From positions 55,119 through 119,118 of the forward strand of contig NZ_LSRE01000023.1 in the NCBI RefSeq assembly GCF_001575205.1: a stretch of 64,000 bases of DNA, read 5' to 3'. Below the pieces are notes generated by a model. The model saw nothing but the letters and a program-made list of their open reading frames with translations. It ran no database searches and was not told the DNA's origin. The stretch comes from Tsukamurella pseudospumae. GTDB lineage: Bacteria; Actinomycetota; Actinomycetes; Mycobacteriales; Mycobacteriaceae. This document shows, one piece after another, positions 9,245 through 19,932 of the stretch. Position 1 is the first letter of the stretch; each line of letters begins with the position of its first letter. The translations under genes were made by a program, and so were the position numbers.

Positions 9245-10981
9245 TCAGGTTACTCCGCGCGAGATCGCCGCCGACGCCGGGACCACCTGGCCGAAGTCCA
9301 GTTTGACCAGCTGATCCGCCCGGTCGAAGTAGCGGTCGTCGTGGGTGATCACGACCACCGTCTTCCCTCGCGCCCTCAGGTCGCCGATGATCCGGTCGTA
9401 GAACACGGCGCGGAACCGGGGGTCCTGATCCGCGGCCCATTCGTCGAACAGGTACACCGGCCGGTCCTCGAGCAGCGCGGTCAGCAGCGCGAGCCGCTTG
9501 CGCTGCCCCGTCGACAGCGCGAGCGTCGAGAGCTTCCCGTCCTGCACGGTCACGGCGTGCGCCAGTTCCAGGTCGTGCAGCAGCCCGCGGACGCGGTCGT
9601 CCAGATCGTCCGCGGCGAGGCCCAGGTAGTCGTCGAACAGGTGGAAGTCGGAGAAGACCGCGGTGGTGTGCTGCCGGAACCACTCGGTGTTCTGCGGACC
9701 GACCACCTCGCCGCCGATCCGGAGCTCGCCGATCCGTGGCGCGTACAGCCCCGACAGCAGCTTGGCGAGCGTCGATTTGCCGCTGCCATTGCCGCCGACC
9801 ACGAAGGTCACCTCGCCGGGGCGCAGCGTCAGGTCGATGGGGCCGAGGCGGAAGCCGTGCGGGACGCCGGGCGGCGGTCCCGGCGGGAGGCCGGGGCCCG
9901 GGTGGGGAGGCGGACCGCCGGGCCCGCCCGGCCCGGGCCGGCCCGGAGGGCCATGACCCGGTGGGGGCTCGGGCAGGTACTCGTAGCCCACGCCCCGCAG
10001 TTCGACGGTGCCGTCCGACAGCGGGCGGTCGTCGTACGGGAGGGCCGACTCGTCGCGCGCGGTCTCCAGGGACAGGTCGAGGCCACGGATCTTGGCCAGC
10101 GCGACGTCACCGCGGAGCAGGTCGGGGATCCGGTGCATGAGACTCTGCATCGGCATCGACAGGAAGGTCGTGACCAGCACGTAGCCGATCATCGTCTCCC
10201 GCGGCAGCTCCAGCGCCCGGGCGAGCACGAACAGGATCAGCACCATGGTGCCCAGCTGCAGCACCTGACCGAGCGCCTGGCCGCCGGCGAAGCGCGTGCC
10301 GGCGGCGACGTGCTTGCCGCGCAGGTCCTCGGCGGTGCCCAGCAGCTTGTGGTCGAGGAAGTCGGCGCGGCGGCCGCGGTGCAGCTTGAGCTCCTTGATC
10401 CCGTGCGTGACCTCCTGGAACGAGCCGATGAGGGCGTCGTCGAGCTCGCGGGCCCGGCGATAGGTCTCCCGGACCCTGCGCAGCACCGTCTCCACGCACG
10501 CGATGCCGATGAGCGTGCCCGCGACGGACACCGCGAACAGGGCGCCCGACACGGTGGCCAGGTAGGTGAGCGCGCCGATGATCGTCGCGAGGTCGATGCA
10601 CAGCCCGGGGATGCCGGACACGGCCATCGACAGTGACCGCACGTCCTCGGTGAGCGTCGCCAGCAGGCGGTGATCGCCGAGCCGTTCGATGTGCTCGAGC
10701 GGGGCCGCGAGCACGCGCTGCGAGAGCCGCGCCCGCAGCCGGTAGACGGCGGCCTGCGCCAGGTGCAGCAGGATCAGCTGCGAGGCCACGCCCGCGACCA
10801 CCACGACGACGGCGGTCACCACGAACTGGGTGACCGTCACCGTCGGCATCGGTCCCGGGGCGACCAGCCCGTTGATGAGGGTCAACAGGTAGGCGTTGGC
10901 CGCGCCGGCGACGAGGCCCGCGGCCACCGCCGCGGCGATCGCCGCCGGGGAGATCGAGATGAGGAATTTCAGGAGCTTCAC
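9245..10981 (-). CDS. ABC exporter, fused permease/ATPase, cyclic-peptide-transporter type
   Basis: 578 residues. Six membrane segments occupy about residues 10-285, and the ATPase domain about 380-578. The ATPase has Walker A GGNGSGKST, signature LSTGQRKR, Walker B VYLFDEWAADQD and switch THDDRYF. The DEWAADQD form and the overall layout fit the SyrD/PvdE-like cyclic peptide transporters. A collagen-like Pro/Gly linker (about residues 338-376) lies between the domains and is unusual. GTG 10981 starts seven bases after the PKS stop, so it is the last gene of the desaturase-PKS-exporter operon. The likely cargo is the product of those enzymes (inference). Confidence 0.88.
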   Translation of the reverse strand: MKLLKFLISISPAAIAAAVAAGLVAGAANAYLLTLINGLVAPGPMPTVTVTQFVVTAVVVVVAGVASQLILLHLAQAAVYRLRARLSQRVLAAPLEHIERLGDHRLLATLTEDVRSLSMAVSGIPGLCIDLATIIGALTYLATVSGALFAVSVAGTLIGIACVETVLRRVRETYRRARELDDALIGSFQEVTHGIKELKLHRGRRADFLDHKLLGTAEDLRGKHVAAGTRFAGGQALGQVLQLGTMVLILFVLARALELPRETMIGYVLVTTFLSMPMQSLMHRIPDLLRGDVALAKIRGLDLSLETARDESALPYDDRPLSDGTVELRGVGYEYLPEPPPGHGPPGRPGPGGPGGPPPHPGPGLPPGPPPGVPHGFRLGPIDLTLRPGEVTFVVGGNGSGKSTLAKLLSGLYAPRIGELRIGGEVVGPQNTEWFRQHTTAVFSDFHLFDDYLGLAADDLDDRVRGLLHDLELAHAVTVQDGKLSTLALSTGQRKRLALLTALLEDRPVYLFDEWAADQDPRFRAVFYDRIIGDLRARGKTVVVITHDDRYFDRADQLVKLDFGQVVPASAAISRGVT

Positions 10982-10988
10982 GGCGCGC

Positions 10989-12173
10989 TCATTCGCCCGT
11001 GGTCACGACGTCGAACAGGAAACCCTCCACGGTCACGCCCGGCGCGAAGGAGAAGGCCATGCCCGTCGACGGTGCGCCGTCGGCACCGTCGGACGACACC
11101 TGCGCGAGCAGGCGCTCCAGGACGAACAACAGCGAAACGCTGAGCATGTTCCCGTGGCCGGCGAGCACGTCCCAGCTCAGGCGCGAGGCCTCGTCGGGCA
11201 GGCCCAGGGCGGTCGCGGCGGACTCGATGATCTTCGGGCCGCCCGGGTGGATCGCCCAGTGCGCGACGGCCTCCCGGGCGAGGCCGTTGCGCTGCAGCAC
11301 CCCGTCGATCACCGGGGCGACCCCGTCGACGATGTACTGGGGCAGCGACTCCGCCAGCTCGCAGGTGATGCCGTCCGCGTTGACCCCGAGCACGATCCCG
11401 TCCTCGGCACCGTCGAGCAGGTGGCTGAAGGTGTCGCGCACGACGATGTTCCCGGCGGGCAGCGGATGCCCGACCTCGCTCGCGCCGATCAGCGCTGCGC
11501 CGCAGCCGTCGGCGAAGAGACTGGAGATCACCACGTCGTTGGGGTCGCCGGAGAAGACGGCGTTGACCGAGCTGAGCTCGAGGCAGATCATCAGCGACTT
11601 GCGGTCGGGGTGCGCGCGGACGTAGTCGGTGGAGACGCGCAGCGCGTTCATCGCCGCGGCGCAGCCCATGAAGTTGATGACCACGCGGCTCGTACCCGGG
11701 GACAGGCCGAGCGCGCGGATCACGGCGACGTCGACGCCGGGGGCGAGGAAGCCGGTGCTCGTGACGAACACCAGTTGGCCGACGTCCGCCGGGTCGACGG
11801 TGCCCAGGGCGCGGCGGGCGGTGTCGATCGCGAGCGGCGCGGCGTGCTCGAAGAACAGGTCCATCCGCTCGCGGATCGTGTCGGGGCGCGCGCTGAACTC
11901 GGCGAACTCCGGCGTCAGCGGGTCGATCGCGAGGTGCCGCTCGGCGACCTGCGTCTTCGCGTACACGCGGCGGATGCGCTCCGCCTGCCGCGGGTCGTCG
12001 AACCGGGACGCGACGCGGTCCGCGGACTCGGCCTGGTCGTAGGTCTGCGAGGGAGAGCCCGTCGCGAGGGACTCGATCACCGCGACCGAGGTGGGCGGCG
12101 CCGGCGGGGCGCCGCGCCAGACACTGGTCCCCGGGAGTTCCGGGGCGGCGATGCGCTGTTCCTGCGTGTTCAT
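10989..12173 (-). CDS. Type III polyketide synthase (chalcone/stilbene synthase family)
   Basis: 394 residues, typical for the family. The triad is visible: Cys in VINFMGCAAAMNAL (about residue 170), His in WAIHPGGPKI (about 308) and Asn in GHGNMLS (about 341). Such homodimeric enzymes extend acyl-CoA starters with malonyl-CoA; bacterial relatives (PKS18, SrsA, ArsB/C types) make long-chain alkylpyrones or alkylresorcinols. ATG 12173 has AAAGGAG at good distance. The gene sits between the desaturase fusion (50 bases upstream) and the exporter (seven bases downstream), which points to a lipid-derived polyketide. Product class is inferred, not seen. Confidence 0.93.
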   Translation of the reverse strand: MNTQEQRIAAPELPGTSVWRGAPPAPPTSVAVIESLATGSPSQTYDQAESADRVASRFDDPRQAERIRRVYAKTQVAERHLAIDPLTPEFAEFSARPDTIRERMDLFFEHAAPLAIDTARRALGTVDPADVGQLVFVTSTGFLAPGVDVAVIRALGLSPGTSRVVINFMGCAAAMNALRVSTDYVRAHPDRKSLMICLELSSVNAVFSGDPNDVVISSLFADGCGAALIGASEVGHPLPAGNIVVRDTFSHLLDGAEDGIVLGVNADGITCELAESLPQYIVDGVAPVIDGVLQRNGLAREAVAHWAIHPGGPKIIESAATALGLPDEASRLSWDVLAGHGNMLSVSLLFVLERLLAQVSSDGADGAPSTGMAFSFAPGVTVEGFLFDVVTTGE

Positions 12174-12223
12174 GGTGATCTCCTTTGGGGCTGGAAGATG
12201 TGGGGCGGCGGGGGGGAGCCGGA

Positions 12224-13885
12224 TCAGACGGTGCCGATACCGGTGAAGCCCGCGACGACGTACGAACCCGAGGTCTTGAGGGCCTGCGGCGAGAAGTGCT
12301 CCTTGAAGAAGCCCTGGCCCTGCTCCTGGGCGGGGCGCGACTTCTGGCCCAGGAAGGTGTTGACCTGGTCGGGCAGGCGGTCGAAGAAGAAGCTGCGGCG
12401 GGGGAGCCACTCGACGCCGAACTTCTCCGCCTCCTCGGCCATGAGCTCCTCGGTGGCGATGTTCGCGTAGCCGCTGCGCTGGTAGGGCAGTACGTGGTGG
12501 ACGCGGTGGCTGGACAGCCCGGCCGAGAGGAAGCAGTCCACGTACCGGTTGCCCGAGATCTTGAGGTCGTAGGCCTGGTTGAGCTGGTTGACCGCCCAGT
12601 CCTCGGTCTCGACCTCGGGCAGGTCGTCGACGTCGGTCTCGAAGTCGTGGCTCGCGACCACCAGGAAGGTGCTGACCCACAGCACGGCGACGAACTGCGC
12701 GACCCACGCCCAGATGTCGCCCAGGAACAGGAACAGCAGGAACTCGCCGATGAGCAGTGCGCGCATCGCGAAGGCGCCGATGAAGTGCGGCAATGCGCCG
12801 CGCAGCGAGCCGTACATGTCCGCCACGCCGACCTGCCGGGTGAGCTTGACGATCTCGAAGAGCCGCATCGTCATGCCCGTGGCGGTGTGGCCGAACTTGT
12901 GCAGCGTGTGGATGGGTATCCGGTACCAGCGCGGAATGTCCATCATCATGGTGAACACGTTCTTCTTGATGTCCACCTCGCTCTGCGTGTGCGGGTGGTG
13001 CAGCAGAGCGTGCCCGTCGGCGGTGACGAAGGACAGCGCGACGTAGTTGATGTCGAACGCGTTGACCAGGACCTTCGTCGCACCCTTCTGTGCGCGGTGG
13101 ATCGCGTAGTGGCCGAACCCGGCGAGCGAGCTCCGCAGCATCACCATGAGCAGCACGAACAGCCAGATCGGCATCCAGGCCGGCACGCTGAGCCGGGCCG
13201 CGATGACGGCCACGTAGGCGACGGCCAGGACCGCGGCGGTGATGTTGAACCAGCGGTCCATGCGCTTCACGCGCGCCTTCATCGCCGGGTCCCGCAGGCG
13301 CGCCTTCACCGCGTGCAGCAGGTCCTTCGGATCGTCGAACCGGTAGCGCGGCGTATCCCGCCAGCTGTCGAAGCCGTCTTTGAACAGGAATGCGGGGGCG
13401 TTGTTCTTCGGGTGCACGTCCACGACCTCGGCGTCGCGATCGAGCGCGAACCGCTGCAGCATCTTCTCGATCTTCTCGGGATTGGCGTGATACGACCCGA
13501 TGATCGACGTGATGTCGCGATTCTTGGAACGGCCGATGAAGAATTCCCCGCCGGGATGCTTGTTGATCCATTCCGTCAGGTCGTACGCGCGGCCCTTGTA
13601 GACCCACACGTTCGACAGCTGCGGGCCACCGCCGGGGCCGGGCATGCGGCCGAGGTCGCGCGGCCCGGGGTCGCCGGGCCCGCCGGGATCCTCGTCGCCG
13701 ACGAAATCCCGGCCCCGCGGTCCCGCCGGCCGCCGGCCCGGATCGCGCTCTTCGGTCGCCGAAGCGCCGTCGCGACCTGCGCCGCCGCCGCGCCCGGGGT
13801 TCGTTCCGCGGGTGAGATCGCGGGGGCCGGGATCGTCGCTCGTGCGGTCGGCGTGCTCCGCCGGCGGATCGATATTGGTGGACAC
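12224..13885 (-). CDS. Cytochrome b5-fatty acid desaturase fusion
   Basis: 553 residues in three parts. Residues 1-87 are a disordered Pro/Gly/Asp/Arg-rich tail containing DPGPRDL twice. Residues about 90-165 form a cytochrome b5 domain: NKHPGGEF (His about 110) and SYHANP (His about 133) are the two heme ligands. Residues about 210-500 are a membrane desaturase or hydroxylase with His boxes GHYAIHR, HALLHHPHTQSE and SHRVHHV and several hydrophobic segments. Such fusions introduce double bonds or hydroxyls into acyl chains using electrons delivered through heme. GTG 13885 follows AGGAGG. First gene of the operon with the PKS and exporter. Front-end versus other regiochemistry cannot be told. 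Confidence 0.9.
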   Translation of the reverse strand: MSTNIDPPAEHADRTSDDPGPRDLTRGTNPGRGGGAGRDGASATEERDPGRRPAGPRGRDFVGDEDPGGPGDPGPRDLGRMPGPGGGPQLSNVWVYKGRAYDLTEWINKHPGGEFFIGRSKNRDITSIIGSYHANPEKIEKMLQRFALDRDAEVVDVHPKNNAPAFLFKDGFDSWRDTPRYRFDDPKDLLHAVKARLRDPAMKARVKRMDRWFNITAAVLAVAYVAVIAARLSVPAWMPIWLFVLLMVMLRSSLAGFGHYAIHRAQKGATKVLVNAFDINYVALSFVTADGHALLHHPHTQSEVDIKKNVFTMMMDIPRWYRIPIHTLHKFGHTATGMTMRLFEIVKLTRQVGVADMYGSLRGALPHFIGAFAMRALLIGEFLLFLFLGDIWAWVAQFVAVLWVSTFLVVASHDFETDVDDLPEVETEDWAVNQLNQAYDLKISGNRYVDCFLSAGLSSHRVHHVLPYQRSGYANIATEELMAEEAEKFGVEWLPRRSFFFDRLPDQVNTFLGQKSRPAQEQGQGFFKEHFSPQALKTSGSYVVAGFTGIGTV

Positions 13886-14128
13886 TTGTCGTTGCCTCCT
13901 GAGCCAGTACCGGTTTCCCGGTCCCGTACACCATCTCCAGGTACGCTAATGGATCGCTGAAGGCGGGCTTGCCGCTACCATCCACTGTCCGGTTCGCCGG
14001 GAAGCGGGGCGCGCGAAAGCTTCGATCGGGTCCCGAATTCATGCATACTTCTTCCGTGAGGCGGGACTTCCGCTTTTCATTCACGCCGGGCGCGATGTCG
14101 CCCGGTCAGATTTCAAAGGGGGGAACCC

Positions 14129-14956
14129 ATGAAGTTCACGGCATCGCGCACGGCCCTCGCGCTGCTCGCCGCCGGTGCGCTGGTACTCACCGGTTGCGCG
14201 GACAAGAAGACCGACGACACCACGTCGGGCGGCACCACCACCGCCGCGGCGACGCAGAGCGGGGCCTCCGGCGCCCCGTCCGCGGCACCGTCGGTGGACG
14301 CGAACGGCCTGCCGACCGTCCAGATCGTCAAGGACGCGGCCCTCGCCACGCGCGAGACCTACTCCGAGCACCTGACGCTCGCCGTCGACAAGGGCATCCA
14401 GGGACTGCCCGTCACCAGCGTCACCGGCGACATCATCTCGTTCAAGGACACCAAGCGCGTCGCCGCGCAGGGTGAGGCGAACGTCCGCGTCAAGGAGAGC
14501 TACGTCCAGACGAAGTTCGTCGTCATCGACGGTGTGCTCTACGCGAACCTCGGTGGCGCGAAGTACCAGCCCATGGGTAAGACGGGCGAGAAGGGTGTCT
14601 ACGACCCCGCCGTCATCCTGGATCAGGAGAAGGGGCTCGCGACGATCCTCGACTCGCTGCAGAACCCGAAGGTCGAGGGCAAGGACACCGTCAACGGCGT
14701 CAAGACCGTGAAGGTCTCGGGCACCGTCGACACCAAGATCCTCGACCCGCTGCTGCCGCAGATCACCGACATCGCCCAGCGCGGCAATGCGGGCACCGCG
14801 CTGCCCATCACGCTGTGGATCGTCTTCGACGCCTCCGCGAACCCGATGCCCAAGCCGAACGTGACGCGCATGGAGGTCAAGCTCAAGGAGCTCCCGATCA
14901 CCCTGAACCTCACCGAGTTCGGTAAGGACGTCAAGATCGAGAAGCCGGCCACCTAG
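14129..14956 (+). CDS. LprG/LppX-family lipoprotein
   Basis: 275 residues. The signal peptide ends in lipobox LVLTGC (Cys 23), followed by a Thr/Ser/Ala/Gly-rich tether to about residue 60. The mature domain has the LppX/LprG pattern (SVTGDIISFKDTKRVAAQGEANV, VIDGVLYANLGG, NGVKTVKVSGTVD, LWIVFDASANPMPKPNVTRMEV). This fold carries lipids such as triacylated glycolipids across the mycobacterial periplasm. The gene stands alone, divergent from the desaturase-PKS operon, with a strong terminator behind it. The intergenic region of 243 bases probably contains both promoters; TAGCGT (13948-13943) is a possible -10 for the desaturase side. Confidence 0.9.
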   Translation: MKFTASRTALALLAAGALVLTGCADKKTDDTTSGGTTTAAATQSGASGAPSAAPSVDANGLPTVQIVKDAALATRETYSEHLTLAVDKGIQGLPVTSVTGDIISFKDTKRVAAQGEANVRVKESYVQTKFVVIDGVLYANLGGAKYQPMGKTGEKGVYDPAVILDQEKGLATILDSLQNPKVEGKDTVNGVKTVKVSGTVDTKILDPLLPQITDIAQRGNAGTALPITLWIVFDASANPMPKPNVTRMEVKLKELPITLNLTEFGKDVKIEKPAT

Positions 14957-14973
14957 GCCGGAACAGCGGGTGC

Positions 14974-15015
14974 ACGGGGCCCGGCGGACTTCGGGGGGAG
15001 TCCGCCGGGCCCCGT
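14974..15015. terminator. Perfect 17-bp bidirectional hairpin terminator
   Basis: Arms 14974-14990 and 14999-15015 are perfect complements over 17 bp with loop TCGGGGGG. It sits between the lipoprotein gene and the convergent gene ending at 15031, so it can serve both. There is no T-tract. Confidence 0.8.
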
Positions 15016-15030
15016 CGTATCCGGGGACGG

Positions 15031-15909
15031 TCAGTCGCCCACGGCGGCGGGCCACGCGCGGACCACCGCGAGCAGGCGCTCGCGGATCGGGGCGGCTCGC
15101 TCGGCGAGCGCGACCTGCTGCCGCACGTACTCGCGCCGCCCCTCGGGCGTCTCGATCGCGATGGGGGAGAAGCCGTGCTCCGCGAGGTCGTAGGGGCTGG
15201 CGCGCATGTCCAGTTCCCGGGCGTCGCGGGCCAGGTCGAAGGCGTCCGCCACCAGGTCCGACGGTGCCCCCGGCGCCAGTTTGAAGGCCCACTTGTAGAG
15301 GTCCATGCCCGCGTGCAGGCAGCCGGGCTGCTCGCTCGCGACCTGCGTCTCACGGGAGAGCTCGACGAGGTTCCGCGGTGCGGCGTCGGGGGTGAAGAAC
15401 CGGAACGCGTCGTAGTGGGTGCACCGCAGGCTCCCCGCGCGCACCACCTCGTCGGTGCCCGCCGGCCCGAGGCGCAGCGGCACCGGGTGCCGCGCCTGGT
15501 CTGCCTCGCGGAAGACCATCGCCCACTCGTGCAGCCCGAAGCAGCCGAAGACCGGCGCGCGGGAGGCGGTGGCCTCGAGCAGTCGCGCCATGTACTCCGC
15601 GGTGCCGGCGCGCTTGGCGAGCACGGCCGGATCCTGCGTCACGAGCGTCCCGGAGACCTCGTAGCCCCGGAGTCCGCCGAATTCTTCAGCGGCGAGCGGC
15701 CCGTCGAGTTCCGTTCCGATGCCGGGATGCCAGCGCAGCAGGTGCGCGGGGCGGTGCCCGTAGTAGGTGAACAGGAAGTCCCAGACGGGGTGCTTCTCGC
15801 CGCGGGCGGCTCGCCGCCGGTGCGCGTCCACGAAGGGCTCCAGTCGAGCGCGGTGGGCCTCCGCCCGCGCCTGCCACTGCGCGTCGGTCAGGACAACCGC
15901 GCTGTTCAC
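15031..15909 (-). CDS. Conserved actinobacterial protein of unknown function
   Basis: 292 residues from GTG 15909, which overlaps the preceding CBS-protein stop by four bases. Visible conserved-looking blocks are HPVWDFLFTYYGHRPAHLLRWHPGIGTEL, PVFGCFGLHEWAMVFRE, LRCTHYDAFRFFTPDAAPRN and HAGMDLYKWAFKLAPGAPSDLVADAFDLARDARELDMRASPYDL. The many His, Trp, Tyr and Asp residues in these blocks suggest an enzyme, perhaps metal-dependent. I recall relatives labelled 3-methyladenine DNA glycosylase in databases, but no helix-hairpin-helix is visible and I do not adopt that name. It is the last gene of the guaB1/CBS cluster. Confidence 0.75.
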   Translation of the reverse strand: MNSAVVLTDAQWQARAEAHRARLEPFVDAHRRRAARGEKHPVWDFLFTYYGHRPAHLLRWHPGIGTELDGPLAAEEFGGLRGYEVSGTLVTQDPAVLAKRAGTAEYMARLLEATASRAPVFGCFGLHEWAMVFREADQARHPVPLRLGPAGTDEVVRAGSLRCTHYDAFRFFTPDAAPRNLVELSRETQVASEQPGCLHAGMDLYKWAFKLAPGAPSDLVADAFDLARDARELDMRASPYDLAEHGFSPIAIETPEGRREYVRQQVALAERAAPIRERLLAVVRAWPAAVGD

Positions 15910-16979
15910 ACCCGGTGCGTCCCGTCCCGGACGGTGCCGACGAACTCTTCCACCACGTCCTCCAGGGCGACGATGCCGATGGTCCGGCCGTGGTCGTCGG
16001 AGACGGCGGCCAGGTGCCCACCGAGGCGACGCAGGTGCGAGGTCGCCTGGTCCAGCGACAGCGCACCGTCGACCACGGGGAGCGGGCGGATGCGACCCGC
16101 GCCGATCACCGTGTCCGGTCCGACGGCGGCGTCCATGATGTCCGGCAGCACGTCCTTGACGTGCAGGTACCCGGTGAACGCGCCGTCGCGGCTGCGCACG
16201 GGGTAGCGGGAGTAGCCGGTCTCCGCGACGGCGGACTCGATGTCCCCGAGCGTGGGTCCCCACGTGCCGCTCGTGCCCTGTACGGCCTGCAGTCCGCGGA
16301 TCTCGGTCAGCGGGATCGCGACGTCGGCGACGGTCCGGCGCGAGGTCTGCAGTGCGCGGGTGAGCCGGACGCGCTCCTCGGCGTCGATGAGGCCCTCGTC
16401 GTGCGATTCTGCGATGAGCTCGGGCAGCTCGCCGGCGGACACGGTGCCCTCGAGCTCGTCGCGGGGCTGCACGCCCAGCGCCCGGAGCACCAGCATCGCG
16501 AGCCAGTTGTACAGGGCGATGAGGGGGCGGGCGATCCGGACGAACCACAGCAGCGGCGGCACCAGCAGCATGGCCGCGGCCTCGGGGCCCGCGAGTGCGA
16601 TGTTCTTGGGCACCATCTCGCCGAGCAGGATGTGCATGACCACGACCAGCGACATCGACACCGCGAACGAGATCGGGTGCAGCAGCGCGTGGGGCACGTG
16701 CGCCCACCCGAGCGGGACCTCGAGCATCCGGGCGATGGCCGGCTCGCCGACCTTACCCAGCAGGATCGAGCAGATCGTGATGCCCAGCTGGCACGCCGCC
16801 AGCATGAGCGAGAGCCGCTCCGAGGCCCTGATCACGGCGCGCGCCGAGCCTCGACCCTGCTCGACCAGCGTCTCGAGGCGGTCCTTGCGGGCCGCGATGA
16901 GCGCGAATTCGGAGCCGACGAAGAAGGCGTTGGCGGCGAGCAGCAACACCGTCAGGAAGATGTACAGAACGTCAGTCAT
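15906..16979 (-). CDS. CNNM-type transmembrane protein with CBS pair (Rv1841c-like)
   Basis: 357 residues. The N-terminal DUF21 domain has about four membrane segments (residues 5-30, 60-82, 95-120, 135-155) with the family motifs FVGSEFALIAARKDRLE and LGEMVPKNIAL. A CBS pair follows (about 200-345), ending in GIVALEDVVEEFVGTV. Relatives in the CorC/CNNM family are linked to Mg2+ or other divalent cation transport, and older names call them hemolysins. The start overlaps the end of the sister gene upstream by eight bases. There is no C-terminal CorC domain, unlike the sister. M. tuberculosis has the same adjacent pair, Rv1841c-Rv1842c. Confidence 0.9.
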   Translation of the reverse strand: MTDVLYIFLTVLLLAANAFFVGSEFALIAARKDRLETLVEQGRGSARAVIRASERLSLMLAACQLGITICSILLGKVGEPAIARMLEVPLGWAHVPHALLHPISFAVSMSLVVVMHILLGEMVPKNIALAGPEAAAMLLVPPLLWFVRIARPLIALYNWLAMLVLRALGVQPRDELEGTVSAGELPELIAESHDEGLIDAEERVRLTRALQTSRRTVADVAIPLTEIRGLQAVQGTSGTWGPTLGDIESAVAETGYSRYPVRSRDGAFTGYLHVKDVLPDIMDAAVGPDTVIGAGRIRPLPVVDGALSLDQATSHLRRLGGHLAAVSDDHGRTIGIVALEDVVEEFVGTVRDGTHRV

Positions 16980-18321
16980 GGCTCAGCTCCACCAGGTCGA
17001 CGCGGCGGCCGTCCATCCGCGCGACGCGCGCCGTCCACACCGGTGCGGTGGCGGCACCGTCGTCCTCGAGCAGCGAGGGGTGCTGGGGGAGCTCGACGAC
17101 ATCGCCCACGGCCGGGATGCGTCCGAGGAGGAACATCACCAGACCGCCGAGGGTGTCGTAGTCGCCGTCGGGCGCGTGGTAGTCGGTGTCGCGCTCCACC
17201 TCGTCGATGCGCAACAGGCCCGAGCACAGGAAGCCGCTGTCGGTGCGTTGCACGTCGACGGGCTCGTTCGCGTCGTGTTCGTCGCGGACGTCGCCGACGA
17301 TCTCCTCGATGAGGTCCTCGACGGTCACGATGCCGGCGGTGCCGCCGTACTCGTCGACGACGAGCGCCATCTGCAGGCCGTTCGCCCGCAACTGCTCCAT
17401 CAGCGCGTCGCCGTCGAGCGTCGCGGGCACGACGGGCGGCGTGGTCGCGATCGTGGCGACGGGCACCGTCGAGCGGCGGTCCGCGGGCACCGTCAGCGCC
17501 TGCTTGACGTGCACGAGCCCGACGGTGTCGTCCAGGTCGCCCCGGACCACGGGGAACCGGGAGCGGCCCGATTCGATCGACAGGGCCACGAGATCGGCGA
17601 CGGTGGCGTCGGCCTCCAGGGAGTCGACTCGCTGACGCGGCGTCATGAGGTCCTCCGCGGTGAGCTCGCCGAACTCGAGGGACCGGCCCACGAGCTCCGC
17701 GGTCATCTCGTCGATCGCGCCCGACGCCGCCGAATTGCGCACCAGCGCACTGAGTTCCTGCGCGGATCGGGCCGAGCTCAGCTCCTCCGCGGGCTCGATG
17801 CCGAGCCGGCGGACCAGCCCGTTCGCCGACGAGTTGAGGAAGGTGATCGCCCAGCGGAAGACCGCGGAGAACGCGGCCTGCGGGCCGGCGCTCCAGCGCG
17901 CGGTCTGCAGCGGGCGGGCGATGGCGAGGTTCTTCGGTGCCAGCTCGCCCAGCACCATCGACAGTGAGGTCGCGAGGACCAGCGCCAGCACCAGGGTCAG
18001 GGCGGCGACCACGGCCTCGGGGGCGCCGGTCCACTCCAGCGCGGGGCGCAGGAGCTTCGAGAGCACCGGCTCCGCGAGGTAACCGGTGACCAGCGTGGTG
18101 ATCGTGATGCCGAGCTGGGCGCCCGACAGCTGGAAGGTCAGGGTCCGGTGGGCGCCCTGCACCTGCTTGGAACGGCGGTCGCCGCGCTCACGGACGTCGG
18201 CGTCGACGGTCGACTTCTCGAGCGCCGTGAGCGAGAACTCGGCCGCGACGAACAGCGCCGTGCCCAGGGTCAGGGCGAGGAAGCCGACGATGGCGCCGAC
18301 GGTGATCAGGGCGCTAGCCAT
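16972..18321 (-). CDS. CNNM/CorC-type transmembrane protein with CBS and transporter-associated domains (Rv1842c-like)
   Basis: 449 residues. DUF21 membrane domain (AAEFSLTALEKSTVDADV, GAQLGITITTLVTGYLAEP, LGELAPKNLAIARP), CBS pair (about residues 215-345, with QMALVVDEYGGTAGIVTVEDLIEEIVGDVRDEHD), then a CorC_HlyC domain (about 355-445, with GLLRIDEVERDT and DYDTLGGLVMFLLGRIP). This is the standard order for the family, so the protein is complete. It lies between guaB1 and a shorter paralogue, as in mycobacteria, and the eight-base overlap implies joint translation and perhaps a heteromeric transporter. The ion is not evident from sequence. Confidence 0.9.
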   Translation of the reverse strand: MASALITVGAIVGFLALTLGTALFVAAEFSLTALEKSTVDADVRERGDRRSKQVQGAHRTLTFQLSGAQLGITITTLVTGYLAEPVLSKLLRPALEWTGAPEAVVAALTLVLALVLATSLSMVLGELAPKNLAIARPLQTARWSAGPQAAFSAVFRWAITFLNSSANGLVRRLGIEPAEELSSARSAQELSALVRNSAASGAIDEMTAELVGRSLEFGELTAEDLMTPRQRVDSLEADATVADLVALSIESGRSRFPVVRGDLDDTVGLVHVKQALTVPADRRSTVPVATIATTPPVVPATLDGDALMEQLRANGLQMALVVDEYGGTAGIVTVEDLIEEIVGDVRDEHDANEPVDVQRTDSGFLCSGLLRIDEVERDTDYHAPDGDYDTLGGLVMFLLGRIPAVGDVVELPQHPSLLEDDGAATAPVWTARVARMDGRRVDLVELSHD

Positions 18322-18444
18322 CGGAGCACCCCGGAGTCGCGGTGGCTCGTCGTCGGCGCTTGCGCGGTCTTCGGACCGTCATGTTCCTTCCCAGGATTGC
18401 GAGGAGATGTTGAGGAGCATCCTACCGGCGCGGCCGGCAGGCGC

Positions 18445-19890
<1,446 letters not shown>

Positions 19891-19932
19891 TCATCCTACT
19901 CGACGACGCCGTGGCGCGGCTCACGGCCGGGA

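Noticed and set aside
15031..15909. 3-methyladenine DNA glycosylase
   Set aside because: Name recalled from database labels; no helix-hairpin-helix or Tag motif visible.
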